Source: Flavobacterium aquicola (GTDB lineage: Bacteria; Bacteroidota; Bacteroidia; Flavobacteriales; Flavobacteriaceae). From it: a stretch of 64,000 nucleotides of DNA. Shown here piece after piece: positions 25,864 to 33,876 of the stretch. The notes beneath the pieces were generated by a model, which did no database searches, was not told where the DNA came from, and saw only the letters and a list, made by a program, of their open reading frames with translations. The DNA lies in contig NZ_QUNI01000003.1 in the NCBI RefSeq assembly GCF_003385115.1, forward strand, positions 248,001 to 312,000, in the 5' to 3' direction. Position 1 is the first letter of the stretch; each line of letters opens with the position of its first letter. The translations under genes were made by a program, and so were the position numbers.

Positions 25864-25888
25864 AAACCGCTTGAATTACAAGCGGTTT
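25864..25888 (-). terminator. Intrinsic terminator after small membrane protein gene
   Basis: AAACCGCTTG (25864-25873) pairs with CAAGCGGTTT (25879-25888), a 10-bp perfect stem with a 5-base loop. A T-rich stretch (TATTTATTTTT) follows on the - strand. It separates the early operon from the two exported-protein genes. Confidence 0.7.
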
Positions 25889-25892
25889 TAAA

Positions 25893-26021
25893 CTATTTAT
25901 AAAACAAAAAAAGTAAGAATAGTGAGAAAAGAAATCCTGAAAGGCTAAAACCGATTAATAATCCTTTCGAAAAAGATTCTTTTTTTTCTGCTTTTATCAA
26001 AAGTTGAGTATGTTGTTCCAT
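25893..26021 (-). CDS. Small single-pass membrane protein
   Basis: 42 aa: MEQHTQLLIKAEKKESFSKG, then one hydrophobic helix (about residues 20-41, LLIGFSLSGFLFSLFLLFLF). Codons are clean and the gene is immediately followed by a perfect terminator. Located 4 bp after the 26026-26259 gene. Such tiny early membrane proteins can act in superinfection exclusion or lysis timing, but no evidence decides. Confidence 0.55.
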   Translation of the reverse strand: MEQHTQLLIKAEKKESFSKGLLIGFSLSGFLFSLFLLFLFYK

Positions 26022-26025
26022 TTGT

Positions 26026-26259
26026 TTAAATGTTGTTTAAATAATGTATATAAAACCCAACTTTTGTTTCATCATACCCAAGCTCTTTAAGATTTCTTAT
26101 TAGCTCCCACATTGTTTCAGAAACAATTTTGTGAGCTTTGTTCTGTACTTCAGAAGGTGGATATTTATCTCTTAAATTGACAGTTTCATGAGTCATAAAG
26201 CTCTGATGATTCACACATCCTTTTCTTGGTGGCTTGGTTTTAAAAGTGAGTTTTGACAT
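26026..26259 (-). CDS. Hypothetical early phage protein
   Basis: 77 aa, basic N-terminus (KTKPPRKGCVNHQSF), then ETVNLRDKYPPSEVQNKAHKIVSETMWELIRNLKELGYDE. Starts 11 bp after its upstream neighbour ends. No motif recognised. Confidence 0.55.
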   Translation of the reverse strand: MSKLTFKTKPPRKGCVNHQSFMTHETVNLRDKYPPSEVQNKAHKIVSETMWELIRNLKELGYDETKVGFYIHYLNNI

Positions 26260-26270
26260 AGTATTTAGTT

Positions 26271-26702
26271 TTAAATTTTAAATTCATCGTTGTATCGTTT
26301 TTGATTAATCCAAGTGACTAATAACTGTTTGTTAATGCCTTTTGCTTTGACATAAGCATCATAACTGGTTAGTTTATCGAAGCAGGCTATTTTTTCGACT
26401 AATGTTAGTTTGTCGTATGCCTTTTCTGCAAATTCTTTCTTTTGCTTGAGGTCATATTTGTCCCAAAAAGTTTCAAACTTATAATCATCCAGCACAAGCT
26501 TGATGTCTATCTTTTTTTTGTATTTAGTCCATTCTTCCATCATTTTAGTACTTTCAGGAAATTGGTTATTTGCCAATAATGATATAATTCTATTCCCTTT
26601 TAGATTAATGAAATTGTAAATTATACCGTCTGATTTTCGGTACTGAAATAACCATTCGTCTGCTGTCTCTTTAAAGATTACTTTGTAAGTGATTAAATCC
26701 AT
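26271..26702 (-). CDS. Hypothetical early protein, helical C-terminal domain
   Basis: 143 aa. The N-terminal half is beta-rich; the C-terminal half FWDKYDLKQKKEFAEKAYDKL...CFDKLTSYDAYVKAKG has the F..Y....K..A...W/Y.KL pattern found in small helical domains of phage replication and regulatory proteins. Function unknown; a late activator is conceivable since none is obvious elsewhere, but nothing shows it. Confidence 0.55.
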   Translation of the reverse strand: MDLITYKVIFKETADEWLFQYRKSDGIIYNFINLKGNRIISLLANNQFPESTKMMEEWTKYKKKIDIKLVLDDYKFETFWDKYDLKQKKEFAEKAYDKLTLVEKIACFDKLTSYDAYVKAKGINKQLLVTWINQKRYNDEFKI

Positions 26703-26709
26703 TTTCTCG

Positions 26710-26850
26710 CTATTTTAATAAATACTTTACTGGTTTGGTGTGAACGAAATTCTTTGCTATTTCAATTGCTTCTTTCTTGAGTCGTGCCTCGTATTCGAAT
26801 ATTGATTCTGATTTGTCGAGAGGTTTTGACCTTATTTTTTTAGTATGCAT
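26710..26850 (-). CDS. Small basic phage protein
   Basis: 46 aa: MHTKKIRSKPLDKSESIFEY, then EARLKKEAIEIAKNFVHTKP and VKYLLK. Its ATG (26850-26848) overlaps the stop of the upstream gene as TAATG, the same coupling used throughout this operon, which supports that it is translated. Function unknown. Confidence 0.55.
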   Translation of the reverse strand: MHTKKIRSKPLDKSESIFEYEARLKKEAIEIAKNFVHTKPVKYLLK

Positions 26851-27185
26851 TAGGCTGTTTTTTGATGTAAAAAGTGATATAACATTCTTAAATCATTGGT
26901 TGCTTTAACATCGTTTACAGTTTCTATTAAGTTGGAAATGATTTTTCGCAAAGCAACCGCTTCATGATATTTTAGGCTCAATTCATACTCTTTACCTACA
27001 TCAAAAAGAGTATTTTTCTTTAGCAATACTTTACGTTTAGCTGTGAATTTCTCATCTAAATCAAAAGCTATTGAGCGTACTGATAATTGTTCACAATTAA
27101 CAGAAGGAAACAAGTCGTACACTTGCTGTAAAAGTTTTGCAACGGCAAAAACTTGATCGGCTGTTAGGTTTAATTTTATTTTCAT
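26850..27185 (-). CDS. Hypothetical early phage protein
   Basis: 111 aa, helical, with LTADQVFAVAKLLQQVYDLFP and EAVALRKIISNLIETVNDVKA. No signal, membrane segment or catalytic motif. Overlaps its upstream neighbour by 4 bp. Confidence 0.58.
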   Translation of the reverse strand: MKIKLNLTADQVFAVAKLLQQVYDLFPSVNCEQLSVRSIAFDLDEKFTAKRKVLLKKNTLFDVGKEYELSLKYHEAVALRKIISNLIETVNDVKATNDLRMLYHFLHQKTA

Positions 27186-27412
27186 AATGCTTCACTTTTA
27201 TAATCTTCAAGAGGGCAATTTTCAGGTATGAGTAATGCAGTAGAAACCTTTGAAGTTGTCAATTCTAATAAAAAAGGTGAATGAACTTTACTATCAGTAT
27301 CACTCGCAAAATCACAAATTTTAGTAGCCGTATAGTTGTCTTTTTGTGCTAAAAATGCTTTGCAATGAAAACAATCATGGCATGTATCTATTACTTTTAA
27401 TATTTTTCTCAT
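27182..27412 (-). CDS. Small Cys-rich, probably zinc-binding early protein
   Basis: 76 aa. Cysteines in CHDCFHCKAF (residues about 11-17) with a further Cys at ICDF and CPLEDY could form a metal site, a pattern common in small phage regulators. No known family recognised. Confidence 0.55.
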   Translation of the reverse strand: MRKILKVIDTCHDCFHCKAFLAQKDNYTATKICDFASDTDSKVHSPFLLELTTSKVSTALLIPENCPLEDYKSEAL

Positions 27413-27413
27413 C

Positions 27414-27659
27414 TTACAAAGGTTTTGAAATTTGCATAATCACATAACTAGAAGCTAAACCCGCCACATCACGAATGATGTAATCCACTTTTCTAATTTC
27501 AAAACTGCCTGAATATTTTTCTGTTTTTGGGTCAAATTCATTGAGAATTAAGAGGTCGCCTTCTTGGTAATTACGATCATTAAATCGGATTTCTACTTTC
27601 TTTAATCCTAATAGAACATCTTTGTAATATTCAGGATGTATTTTGAGTTCGTGTGTCAT
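27414..27659 (-). CDS. DUF3850 (ASCH/PUA-like) protein
   Basis: 81 aa. HELKIHPEYYKDVLLGLKKVEIR then NDRNYQEGDLLILNEFDP is the signature of DUF3850, a compact PUA/ASCH-like fold expected to bind RNA or modified nucleotides. Length equals that of the family, so the gene is complete. Role in the phage unknown. Confidence 0.8.
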   Translation of the reverse strand: MTHELKIHPEYYKDVLLGLKKVEIRFNDRNYQEGDLLILNEFDPKTEKYSGSFEIRKVDYIIRDVAGLASSYVIMQISKPL

Positions 27660-27890
27660 TTAAAAAAGGGTTAATTGGTTCGTATTTTGCTTCTTTTCCC
27701 GCAGTTCCCGCAGTTCTTTTTTGGCATTGATCCCCATATAAGAATCGAAGGTTCTTTTACAGATGTGGTACTGATTTTCAATATGCTTATGGAAAATTTC
27801 TTTGAAAAACAGTTCTTGCTTGCGATGATGCAAGACAATAGTCTGAATTTCAAGAACTCTTTTTAAAAAATTTTCTTTGGTATAAGCCAT
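27660..27890 (-). CDS. Hypothetical early protein
   Basis: 76 aa, helical and basic. YHICKRTFDSYMGINAKKEL resembles the second half of a helix-turn-helix, so DNA binding is possible. Ends one base before the DUF3850 gene begins. Upstream is the 76-bp structured spacer with a candidate + strand RNA. Confidence 0.55.
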   Translation of the reverse strand: MAYTKENFLKRVLEIQTIVLHHRKQELFFKEIFHKHIENQYHICKRTFDSYMGINAKKELRELREKKQNTNQLTLF

Positions 27891-27905
27891 TTAATACTAT
27901 CTTTG
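27876..27905 (+). promoter_or_regulatory. Bacteroidota-type promoter facing the early operon
   Basis: TTTG at 27876-27879 and TATCTTTG at 27898-27905 (TAnnTTTG) are 18 nt apart, close to consensus. It points right, opposite to the early operon, and would start a transcript near 27910. Confidence 0.55.
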
Positions 27906-27909
27906 AAGC

Positions 27910-27962
27910 TTACAACCGCCAAGTTGATAAGGCTCTAGATAGTATTATTTAGGGCTTTTTTT
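27910..27962 (+). ncRNA. Candidate short antisense-oriented RNA
   Basis: Downstream of a good promoter and ending at AAGGCTCTA (27929-27937) paired with TAGGGCTTT (27950-27958) and a T run to 27962. An alternative hairpin, AGCTTACAAC (27907-27916) with GTTGATAAGGCT (27923-27934), shares the GGCT arm, so two folds compete. In addition AATACTATCT (27893-27902) and AGATAGTATT (27937-27946) are perfect inverted repeats. The ~53-nt RNA would be complementary to the early mRNA leader between the 27967 and 27890 genes. Confidence 0.42.
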
Positions 27963-27966
27963 ATGC

Positions 27967-28368
27967 CTAATTAGTAGATGGTTTCGGGATTCCTGTAGCG
28001 TGATGCCACGCTTTTGTACCCATCTTTTCGGCACTATTTTCAAAGTTTACCTTCAATGCCTGAAACTGTTTTGTTAAATCATCCAGTTCGTCATAATCGT
28101 AAGCATTAAGGGTTTTTTTGTGAACTGATGAGTTCAGCATCCAGTTATTAAACTTTGTCCAGCTGTCAGCCTCTTTTATACCTGTATGAGTTGCAATCGT
28201 TAGAATAACACTACGCTTACGTTTCATTATCAGTTCCATTTCGGCAGAAAGAGATTGCTCGCTTTCCTTTTTTGGAGCTTCAACAACCCTTTTTTTGTTG
28301 TTGAAATAGTTATTTACAGGACTATCTGAATCTGTAAAAGTGTTGAATGTTTGTTTTTTTGCTCTCAT
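27967..28368 (-). CDS. Hypothetical early protein, weakly GemA-like
   Basis: 133 aa. A disordered N-terminal third is followed by SVILTIATHTGIKEADSWTKFNNWMLNSSVHKKTL and YDYDELDDLTKQFQAL, then GTKAWHHATGIPKPS. The layout recalls the Mu gp16/GemA group (helical regulator of early genes and DNA gyrase) as it appears in Bacteroidota Mu-like phages; the similarity is low. It lies directly after the P-loop ATPase. Confidence 0.5.
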   Translation of the reverse strand: MRAKKQTFNTFTDSDSPVNNYFNNKKRVVEAPKKESEQSLSAEMELIMKRKRSVILTIATHTGIKEADSWTKFNNWMLNSSVHKKTLNAYDYDELDDLTKQFQALKVNFENSAEKMGTKAWHHATGIPKPSTN

Positions 28369-28369
28369 C

Positions 28370-28993
28370 TTAAAAAAGTTTTCCTTGTACTGGTGTATTG
28401 TCTTTTTTATCCCAAATCACAAAGGTTTTGTTGCCTCCAAAACGGCTACGAGGATACGCTTTATAATCCTTTACAAACACTTTGATACAAGACATATATT
28501 CAATGTCTCTAGCTGCTTGGTTCTTTGGTTTTTCGTTCTTTGCCCAACTCACTACAATGAATGATTTTTTAGGAAAGATTTTGATAAGCTCTTTGTACTG
28601 TTTGGTTGATAATTCAGAATAATCCTGACTATCAATTATTACAATTTTTGCCGAAGCTCTACGCTTTAACCTTGTTAGAAGTTCATCAAAAGTACCGCCT
28701 GTAATAAACATTACTTTTCCTTTTACATCCTCCATGTTATTGCGTTGGATAGCGGATTGCAACGACTTGGAATGCCCTTGCTCATAAGAGAAATAATCTG
28801 CTTTGGTTTTGAATTTTAAGCATAATTCCTTGATAAGTTTGACAACCAACTCGGTTTTACCGCCACCTGATTCACCAGTTACAGACATCTTGAAATTTTT
28901 TTCAATTTGCCCGAAACTGTCTAACCATTCGCCTTCCAATTCATAAACATCGAAGGACTTTTCCAGAAATTGTGTGATTCCGATTGCTTTCAT
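28370..28993 (-). CDS. P-loop ATPase (RecA/AAA-like) early protein
   Basis: 207 aa. Walker A is GESGGGKT (about residues 40-47) and Walker B is KIVIIDSQD (about 115-123). The N-terminal part is short and the C-terminal RFGGNKTFVIWDKK segment contains a possible arginine finger. The size fits small RecA-fold ATPases of phage early regions. It is separate from the MuB-like activator, so the phage has two ATPases in this operon. Confidence 0.7.
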   Translation of the reverse strand: MKAIGITQFLEKSFDVYELEGEWLDSFGQIEKNFKMSVTGESGGGKTELVVKLIKELCLKFKTKADYFSYEQGHSKSLQSAIQRNNMEDVKGKVMFITGGTFDELLTRLKRRASAKIVIIDSQDYSELSTKQYKELIKIFPKKSFIVVSWAKNEKPKNQAARDIEYMSCIKVFVKDYKAYPRSRFGGNKTFVIWDKKDNTPVQGKLF

Positions 28994-29017
28994 TTGTATT
29001 AATTTTTCATTTTTCGC

Positions 29018-29057
29018 TCCCGCTTACGACTCGAACGTAAGTGTATGCCCTTCGGGA
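29018..29057 (-). other. tRNA T-arm-like hairpin in early operon
   Basis: On the - strand CTTACG (29041-29036), loop TTCGAGT, CGTAAG (29028-29023) is exactly the T-arm layout (5-6 bp stem, 7-nt TTCGAGT loop). It is enclosed by TCCCG (29057-29053) and CGGGA (29022-29018), like the top of an acceptor stem. D-arm and anticodon arm are missing. It lies in the 75-bp space upstream of the P-loop ATPase start. Confidence 0.4.
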
Positions 29058-29068
29058 TTGTTTTAATC

Positions 29069-29284
29069 TTACTTGTATATTTCGTTTAAAACTTGATTTA
29101 GCCGTTCAAACTCAAGGCTTTTATCAATACATTTACTATGAATTTGACTCTCATCAAGGTCGTACCAATCATCAGCATTTTGTTTAACTATTCTATTTTT
29201 TAAAAGCTTCATTCTAGCTTCTATAACAGGAGCTAAAAAATCTATATGATGCTTCATTAGGTGTAAAAAAACTGTTGTTCCCAT
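29069..29284 (-). CDS. Hypothetical early phage protein
   Basis: 71 aa, helical; contains IEARMKLLKNRIVKQNADDWYDLDES and ends SLEFERLNQVLNEIYK. Follows the DUF3164 gene after 17 bp. No motif recognised. Confidence 0.55.
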   Translation of the reverse strand: MGTTVFLHLMKHHIDFLAPVIEARMKLLKNRIVKQNADDWYDLDESQIHSKCIDKSLEFERLNQVLNEIYK

Positions 29285-29301
29285 CTTTATTATTTTTTAA
29301 A

Positions 29302-29943
29302 TTACAGGCTAGAGAAACTCAAGGAAACATCTTTCCAGCGGTTTTTATCATCCTTGGTATAAACTCTCACATACTTTGCAGTTCCGACCACTACAAGACA
29401 ATCGTTCAGTTTGTCGAATTCCTCCATTAATGCCTCATCTCCTAATTCTTTGGCTTGACGGCGGGCTTTGTTTAATAGTTTGGCATCGTATTCTCCTTTT
29501 GAATTTTTCATTAGAATTGAATCTAAAAGATTGTAAAAGCCTTTGTTTCTAGATTCGAATTTTTCTCTAAAAATGTCCTTGATGGCATTGATATGAACGA
29601 TTGCGGTGTCATTGAAATCAAACTTATCTTGATTTTCGACTACAATTTTTACATTGTCGTTTTTAAGTTCGAAACTTTTGGCTTCTTTAACCGCTTTATC
29701 TTCTAGTTGGTACTTCAATGCATTGAAGTTTTCGGAGTGGCTAATGGTATCGTTTTTAAGTGATAAAAGGATTCCTTTTACCTCTGTAAATTTTGTGGCA
29801 ACCTCGTTTAAAAAGTTCTCTTTGTCCGTATCGTAGGCTTTTTTACGCTTAATTTGTTTTTCTTGCTCTACAGCTTCTTTTTGTTTTGCCAGTTCTTTTA
29901 ATTCGGCTGCTGTGTACTCTGATATTGGTTTTGTTGCTTCCAT
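29302..29943 (-). CDS. DUF3164 early protein
   Basis: 213 aa. The SRNKGFYNLLDSILMKNSKGEYDAKLLNKARRQAKELGDE region is the conserved part of DUF3164, found in many Mu-like phages right after the B gene. N-terminal 90 residues are Glu/Lys-rich and helical. Function is not known; the conserved location suggests a role in lytic replication or transposition. Confidence 0.75.
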   Translation of the reverse strand: MEATKPISEYTAAELKELAKQKEAVEQEKQIKRKKAYDTDKENFLNEVATKFTEVKGILLSLKNDTISHSENFNALKYQLEDKAVKEAKSFELKNDNVKIVVENQDKFDFNDTAIVHINAIKDIFREKFESRNKGFYNLLDSILMKNSKGEYDAKLLNKARRQAKELGDEALMEEFDKLNDCLVVVGTAKYVRVYTKDDKNRWKDVSLSFSSL

Positions 29944-29948
29944 TTTTG

Positions 29949-30242
29949 TTATTTTATGATGTTAAATTCGTATTCTCTCAAGTCTAGGGTATCGGCTTCT
30001 ATCGGCCATTCGGTTTCTGATTCTTTCAGGAGTTCTAAATCTGAAGGAGCAACTCCGTTTATGTGTATTGCGCCTTGTTTTACGTTTAGATAAAGACGGT
30101 TTCGGCAATTTTTACCTTCAATAATTACCGTAGTTCCTGCTTTGATAGTTTCTTTGCCAATGTTGCTGATGTCATTTAAAACTTTGGCTTTTTTGCCTTC
30201 AAAAAAGGCGTTGGATGATTTTTTTACAAATGATTCTCTCAT
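29949..30242 (-). CDS. Hypothetical early protein, SH3/KOW-like
   Basis: 97 aa. AKVLNDISNIGKETIKAGTTVIIEGKNCRNRLYLNVKQGAIHINGV has the spacing of a small SH3-like beta-barrel. This is a fold guess. It lies between the 30246-30560 gene and the DUF3164 gene. Confidence 0.5.
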   Translation of the reverse strand: MRESFVKKSSNAFFEGKKAKVLNDISNIGKETIKAGTTVIIEGKNCRNRLYLNVKQGAIHINGVAPSDLELLKESETEWPIEADTLDLREYEFNIIK

Positions 30243-30245
30243 AGA

Positions 30246-30560
30246 CTAAACTTTTATCGTTCCCAGTTGGTTTTCTTCGAGTTCTATCAGCTTTCGTACA
30301 TAATAATCTCGTTTATGTTTGTTGGGAGCATATTCAAAATGATTGCCTTTTTCATTATCAAAAAGCCAATCATTGAGTTCCTTAATTTTGTTTTCTAACC
30401 ATTGTTTAGTTACTGTCATAGCTTGAATTTTAGGAGTTATATCATTCTTTGTTTCACTTTGCCACATTGTTCTTGCAATTGCACCGCTGTAGGCTTTTAT
30501 TATTTTGCTTAAATCATTTCTGATGATTAATAGATTGCTGGAGGGATAGAATGTTATCAT
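30246..30560 (-). CDS. Hypothetical early protein next to MuB-like gene
   Basis: 104 aa from the ATG at 30560 (MITFYPSSNL), which overlaps the MuB-like stop as ATGA. A longer frame from 30638 would run 26 residues into the MuB-like gene with a basic, low-complexity extension and is unlikely. The protein is helical with MTVTKQWLENKIKELNDWLFDNEKG. No motif. Confidence 0.58.
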   Translation of the reverse strand: MITFYPSSNLLIIRNDLSKIIKAYSGAIARTMWQSETKNDITPKIQAMTVTKQWLENKIKELNDWLFDNEKGNHFEYAPNKHKRDYYVRKLIELEENQLGTIKV

Positions 30561-31483
30561 AATGGGTATAATTCGTTTAACAATGAGATAGTTACTTCTT
30601 GACCTGTTATTTCGGCTTCTTCGAGTGCCGTGGTACAAATGTTTTTAAGCGAATCAAAGTCTTTTACTCTTTTTAAAAGCCAGTTGATTGTGGGTTTATT
30701 ATTTATTCCCAATTCGTGGCAGATAAGCGTGATATCCTCCTCAATGGATGGGTCTAAATTTGTCCAGCCAAATGACCAGCGACGGTTAGTTTGGATAAAT
30801 CCGTTTTTGCGACTTTCAGACCCTTTTTCGAGCATTTTTTGAACATCAATACCAATAACAACTACTGCAGCATAACCTTGTAATTCGTCTGCAATGGTTT
30901 TAACGGTTGGGATGTTTCCTGCTTTGGAGTTTTCGAATTCGTCAATAATTAACATCGGGTTATTGCCTAGATTTTTGATTTTCTCGCACACTCTTTTGAT
31001 AATTGCGCCTTTAGTTCCTGTAGTAGTCACACCTACTTCGGTAGCTAAATTGATTGCGAACTCTTTGGAGTTTTCGATTCCTGAACATTTAACTAGGAAT
31101 ACTTGTGAAGGAAACTTTTGTTTGTATTTAGCAGCTGCGTAGCTTTTTCCAAGTCCTGTATCGCCATCAACTCCTAATCTAATTTTCTTTTCACGTGCAT
31201 TTTCAAAAGTGATAATTGATTGTTTGAAATTGAACGTGTTGAAGTGTTGCCAATAGGTTTTTTCTAATTTGAAACCAATTGCTAGAGCAATAGCTTCATA
31301 ATACTTATCGGCAATTTTTGCTTTGCCAATGTTTTCATTTCCTTTTAAAATGTGATTCACATAGGCTTTATCAATGCCTGCCAATTTTGCTAATGCTACT
31401 TGATTAGCGTTGTTTTCGGACAAATACACCTCGATTGCTGTAGGTATTTGTTCAAGTTTCTGAATTTGTGTTAACTTTGCCAT
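30557..31483 (-). CDS. MuB-like AAA+ transposition activator
   Basis: 308 aa from the ATG at 31483 (MAKLTQIQKL); an alternative start at 31507 overlaps the transposase stop. N-terminal part (about residues 15-55) is an XRE-like helix-turn-helix (NQVALAKLAGIDKAYVNHILKG), as in MuB. The AAA+ core has Walker A GDTGLGKS, Walker B MLIIDEFE, and a sensor-like ELQGYAAVVVIGIDVQ. MuB binds target DNA with ATP, delivers it to the transposase and protects the phage from self-integration. It follows the transposase directly. Confidence 0.85.
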   Translation of the reverse strand: MAKLTQIQKLEQIPTAIEVYLSENNANQVALAKLAGIDKAYVNHILKGNENIGKAKIADKYYEAIALAIGFKLEKTYWQHFNTFNFKQSIITFENAREKKIRLGVDGDTGLGKSYAAAKYKQKFPSQVFLVKCSGIENSKEFAINLATEVGVTTTGTKGAIIKRVCEKIKNLGNNPMLIIDEFENSKAGNIPTVKTIADELQGYAAVVVIGIDVQKMLEKGSESRKNGFIQTNRRWSFGWTNLDPSIEEDITLICHELGINNKPTINWLLKRVKDFDSLKNICTTALEEAEITGQEVTISLLNELYPL

Positions 31484-31500
31484 AGATTTGAAATTTAATG

Positions 31501-33663
31501 TTACCATTCAGAGTCGTTAAAGTCTCTATTTACTCTCTGTTTGGTAGCTTTTTTAAGGTTAGTATTCTCGTTATTTAATTTTTCTGAATTATAAGTTTCT
31601 TTATTTCCACCAAGTGCCATAGAATGCACGTAGTTCAATCCTTCTGTAACTTCATTTAAACTCGTTGCAAAATCATCTACAAATTGAGTTTGCTCTTTTT
31701 TTCTATTCAACAATCTACCTAATGCATTAGTTCCAGATTCCGAAGATTCGGCATGTGATTGGCTTGCACCAATAACACGAGGGCAACTCATTATAAACTT
31801 ACCGTCTAGCGTGTAGAGGTCTGCCATTTCTTCATCCCAAACCACTTTTAATTCCGCTCCTGTGGTGTAACCAGTTGCTTTAGCAATAAGTTCAGTTCCA
31901 GCACCGCTATAGCTTGGTATTTCGAATTGGAATAATTGACTATCTGAATATCCTTTGGTACGATACACATTTACATAACCACGCATATAGCTTACATCGA
32001 CTTTGGTATGTTTAGCGAACAAATAGCGTAGTACTACAGGTTCTAATGGTTGACATTGTGGGTTTTTGTTTAAAAATCTTTCGGTTGGTGTTACCTTATC
32101 ACGAAGTGGAGTTTGATTCCAACGTTTGATTAATTCGTGCATTTGAATTACGGCATCTTCAAAAGTTGGTAAATCTTTAATATCTAAATGATCGGGATTT
32201 ACTTGACCTTCTATTCCTGCATCCCACGAAGTTGAAAGGAAGTTTTTAATGTCTTTTAAACTACGTTTAAACAATCGGAATTGGGTTTCTGCTGGATTCG
32301 CTTGTGAGTTACCCGCTTCAATAGTTCGTCTTTTATTGAAAGCAAGGTTTAAAAATGCTTTACTTTCTGCTGATGTGAAAGCCCCGTGATTATCGGATAT
32401 GAATTCGAACATCGTTTGATTGCCACCGTTTTGAATTGCCATTTTTACAGCATCTTTGGTCATTTTTTCAGTCTCTTTGTGTGAACCCATTGGGGCGTGT
32501 GACCATCCCGCTATGAATTTGCTTGCTACATCGGTAATCAGAATAACATATAGTTTCATTGTGGCCCATTTGCCGTCTGCTTTTTGGTATTTATAATTGA
32601 TAGTTCCCGAACCATCGCCAGCAAATAATGAGTGAGCGAATTTTAAAGGTTCGGAAGTAACATAAGTCTGTACGTGTTTTTTATAGTATTCCTCACCGTG
32701 ACGTGCTTTTGCTGTCAAAATTTGGTTATTGAAGCGTGTTAAATGGTGGCAAAAAGTACGATAAGCCACAGGCTGTAAGTCGAATTCTTGCACATCCTCG
32801 CAATAATCACGCTCCCAAAGTGTACGGATGTACTCTTTTGATGATGCACCCGGATTCATATACAAATTGAACATCATTGCTTGGTGTATATCGAACTGGA
32901 ATATTTGCCCTGTTGATTCGTCTAGTAAAGGGTATTTACCCACAACTAGAGCGTTGTCGTTTCCGTATTTGCTAGAAATAAAGAAGTTCAATTGTTCCAA
33001 GCCATCCGTTAAGGCGAAATCATTTAGTTTGTTACGCAAATAAGCGGCTGAATTGATTTTGAAACCTTCTAGTTTCATTGGTGCAACTATATCCGTGCAA
33101 ACTTGATAGAAGTCTTGTTTTTTGTTGATGCCTAAAGCCTTGAAATTGTCGTTTTCTAATTGTTGATTCATCCACACGCACCAAGCTTTAGCGGTTGCCA
33201 TTTCTTGTGCCTGATTTTGATTGAATGCTACAATAGCTTTATACATATAATGGTGTATGTCAGTATTGTCAAGGAACGTTTTTACTTGTGCCTGAATGGC
33301 GTTAGTAATTTGGTTTTGCTTGTTTGATTTATCGGAACTTTGCAGAGCTTCATACGCTTGTAGAAGCTCGTGCTTTGTACCAAATTTTGAACGGTAATGC
33401 GTAGGTTTTCGGTCGGGTAAACATTCGTAGTCGTAGTAGAACGTTCCGTTTGCTTTGCCCCAGCGCCATGCGCTTCCTGTATTGGGTAAAAAGTCACCGT
33501 ATTTGTAACCTTTTTGAATTGATTTTTTGAATAATGCTCTAGCTCTAGTTCTTAAATACTCCTCAGTTACCTGACAAACTTGTAATACAAGGCGTTGTGA
33601 TACCCATAAGGTTTCACCGTCTTTATAATTACGAATTAGGATGTCGTTAGGTAAAAGTTGCAT
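31501..33663 (-). CDS. DDE transposase (MuA-like)
   Basis: 720 aa, longer than MuA (663). The RNase H-like core holds the catalytic triad in FAGDGSG (Asp350), ISDNHGAF (Asp424) and NPAETQFRLFKR (Glu459), with 34 residues between the second Asp and the Glu, a DD35E-like spacing. After the core a beta-barrel (VVLRYLFAKHTKVDVSYMRGYVNVYRTKG) as in Mu-type integrases is followed by a C-terminal helical tail that in MuA contacts MuB. The N-terminal 250 residues are the DNA-binding part. It both inserts the phage and replicates it by repeated transposition. Confidence 0.9.
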   Translation of the reverse strand: MQLLPNDILIRNYKDGETLWVSQRLVLQVCQVTEEYLRTRARALFKKSIQKGYKYGDFLPNTGSAWRWGKANGTFYYDYECLPDRKPTHYRSKFGTKHELLQAYEALQSSDKSNKQNQITNAIQAQVKTFLDNTDIHHYMYKAIVAFNQNQAQEMATAKAWCVWMNQQLENDNFKALGINKKQDFYQVCTDIVAPMKLEGFKINSAAYLRNKLNDFALTDGLEQLNFFISSKYGNDNALVVGKYPLLDESTGQIFQFDIHQAMMFNLYMNPGASSKEYIRTLWERDYCEDVQEFDLQPVAYRTFCHHLTRFNNQILTAKARHGEEYYKKHVQTYVTSEPLKFAHSLFAGDGSGTINYKYQKADGKWATMKLYVILITDVASKFIAGWSHAPMGSHKETEKMTKDAVKMAIQNGGNQTMFEFISDNHGAFTSAESKAFLNLAFNKRRTIEAGNSQANPAETQFRLFKRSLKDIKNFLSTSWDAGIEGQVNPDHLDIKDLPTFEDAVIQMHELIKRWNQTPLRDKVTPTERFLNKNPQCQPLEPVVLRYLFAKHTKVDVSYMRGYVNVYRTKGYSDSQLFQFEIPSYSGAGTELIAKATGYTTGAELKVVWDEEMADLYTLDGKFIMSCPRVIGASQSHAESSESGTNALGRLLNRKKEQTQFVDDFATSLNEVTEGLNYVHSMALGGNKETYNSEKLNNENTNLKKATKQRVNRDFNDSEW

Positions 33664-33672
33664 CTTTTAGAA

Positions 33673-33852
33673 CTAGTTGATTAGAATTTTTTCTAGCTCA
33701 GCAAACTTTTCCATGATTAGTTTGGCTGCAGTTGAATCTTGCTTTCTTTCATTTATCACCACTTTTTTGCAATAAACTTTGCTCTTACCTGTCATACTAT
33801 GAAGCAGTTCCCACGTTTTAAATTTTCTCGCTTGTGTTATTAATATGCTCAT
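33673..33852 (-). CDS. Small early protein upstream of transposase
   Basis: 59 aa: MSILITQARKFKTWELLHSM, then TGKSKVYCKKVVINERKQDS and TAAKLIMEKFAELEKILIN. First gene after the early promoter, in the position of Mu ner, though no helix-turn-helix is evident. Its start is 41 bp downstream of the early promoter and its stop is 9 bp before the transposase. Confidence 0.55.
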   Translation of the reverse strand: MSILITQARKFKTWELLHSMTGKSKVYCKKVVINERKQDSTAAKLIMEKFAELEKILIN

Positions 33853-33868
33853 ATCTTAAAAATTATTA

Positions 33869-33876
33869 TACATTTG
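33869..33876 (+). promoter_or_regulatory. -7 box of the repressor promoter
   Basis: TACATTTG fits TAnnTTTG on the + strand and overlaps the left operator arm. No good -33 TTTG is seen upstream, so the promoter may be weak. Confidence 0.4.

Noticed and set aside
27660..27890. Toxin-antitoxin pair among the small early genes
   Set aside because: Small overlapping genes but no known toxin or antitoxin motif; the DUF3850 protein next to it occurs alone in many phages.
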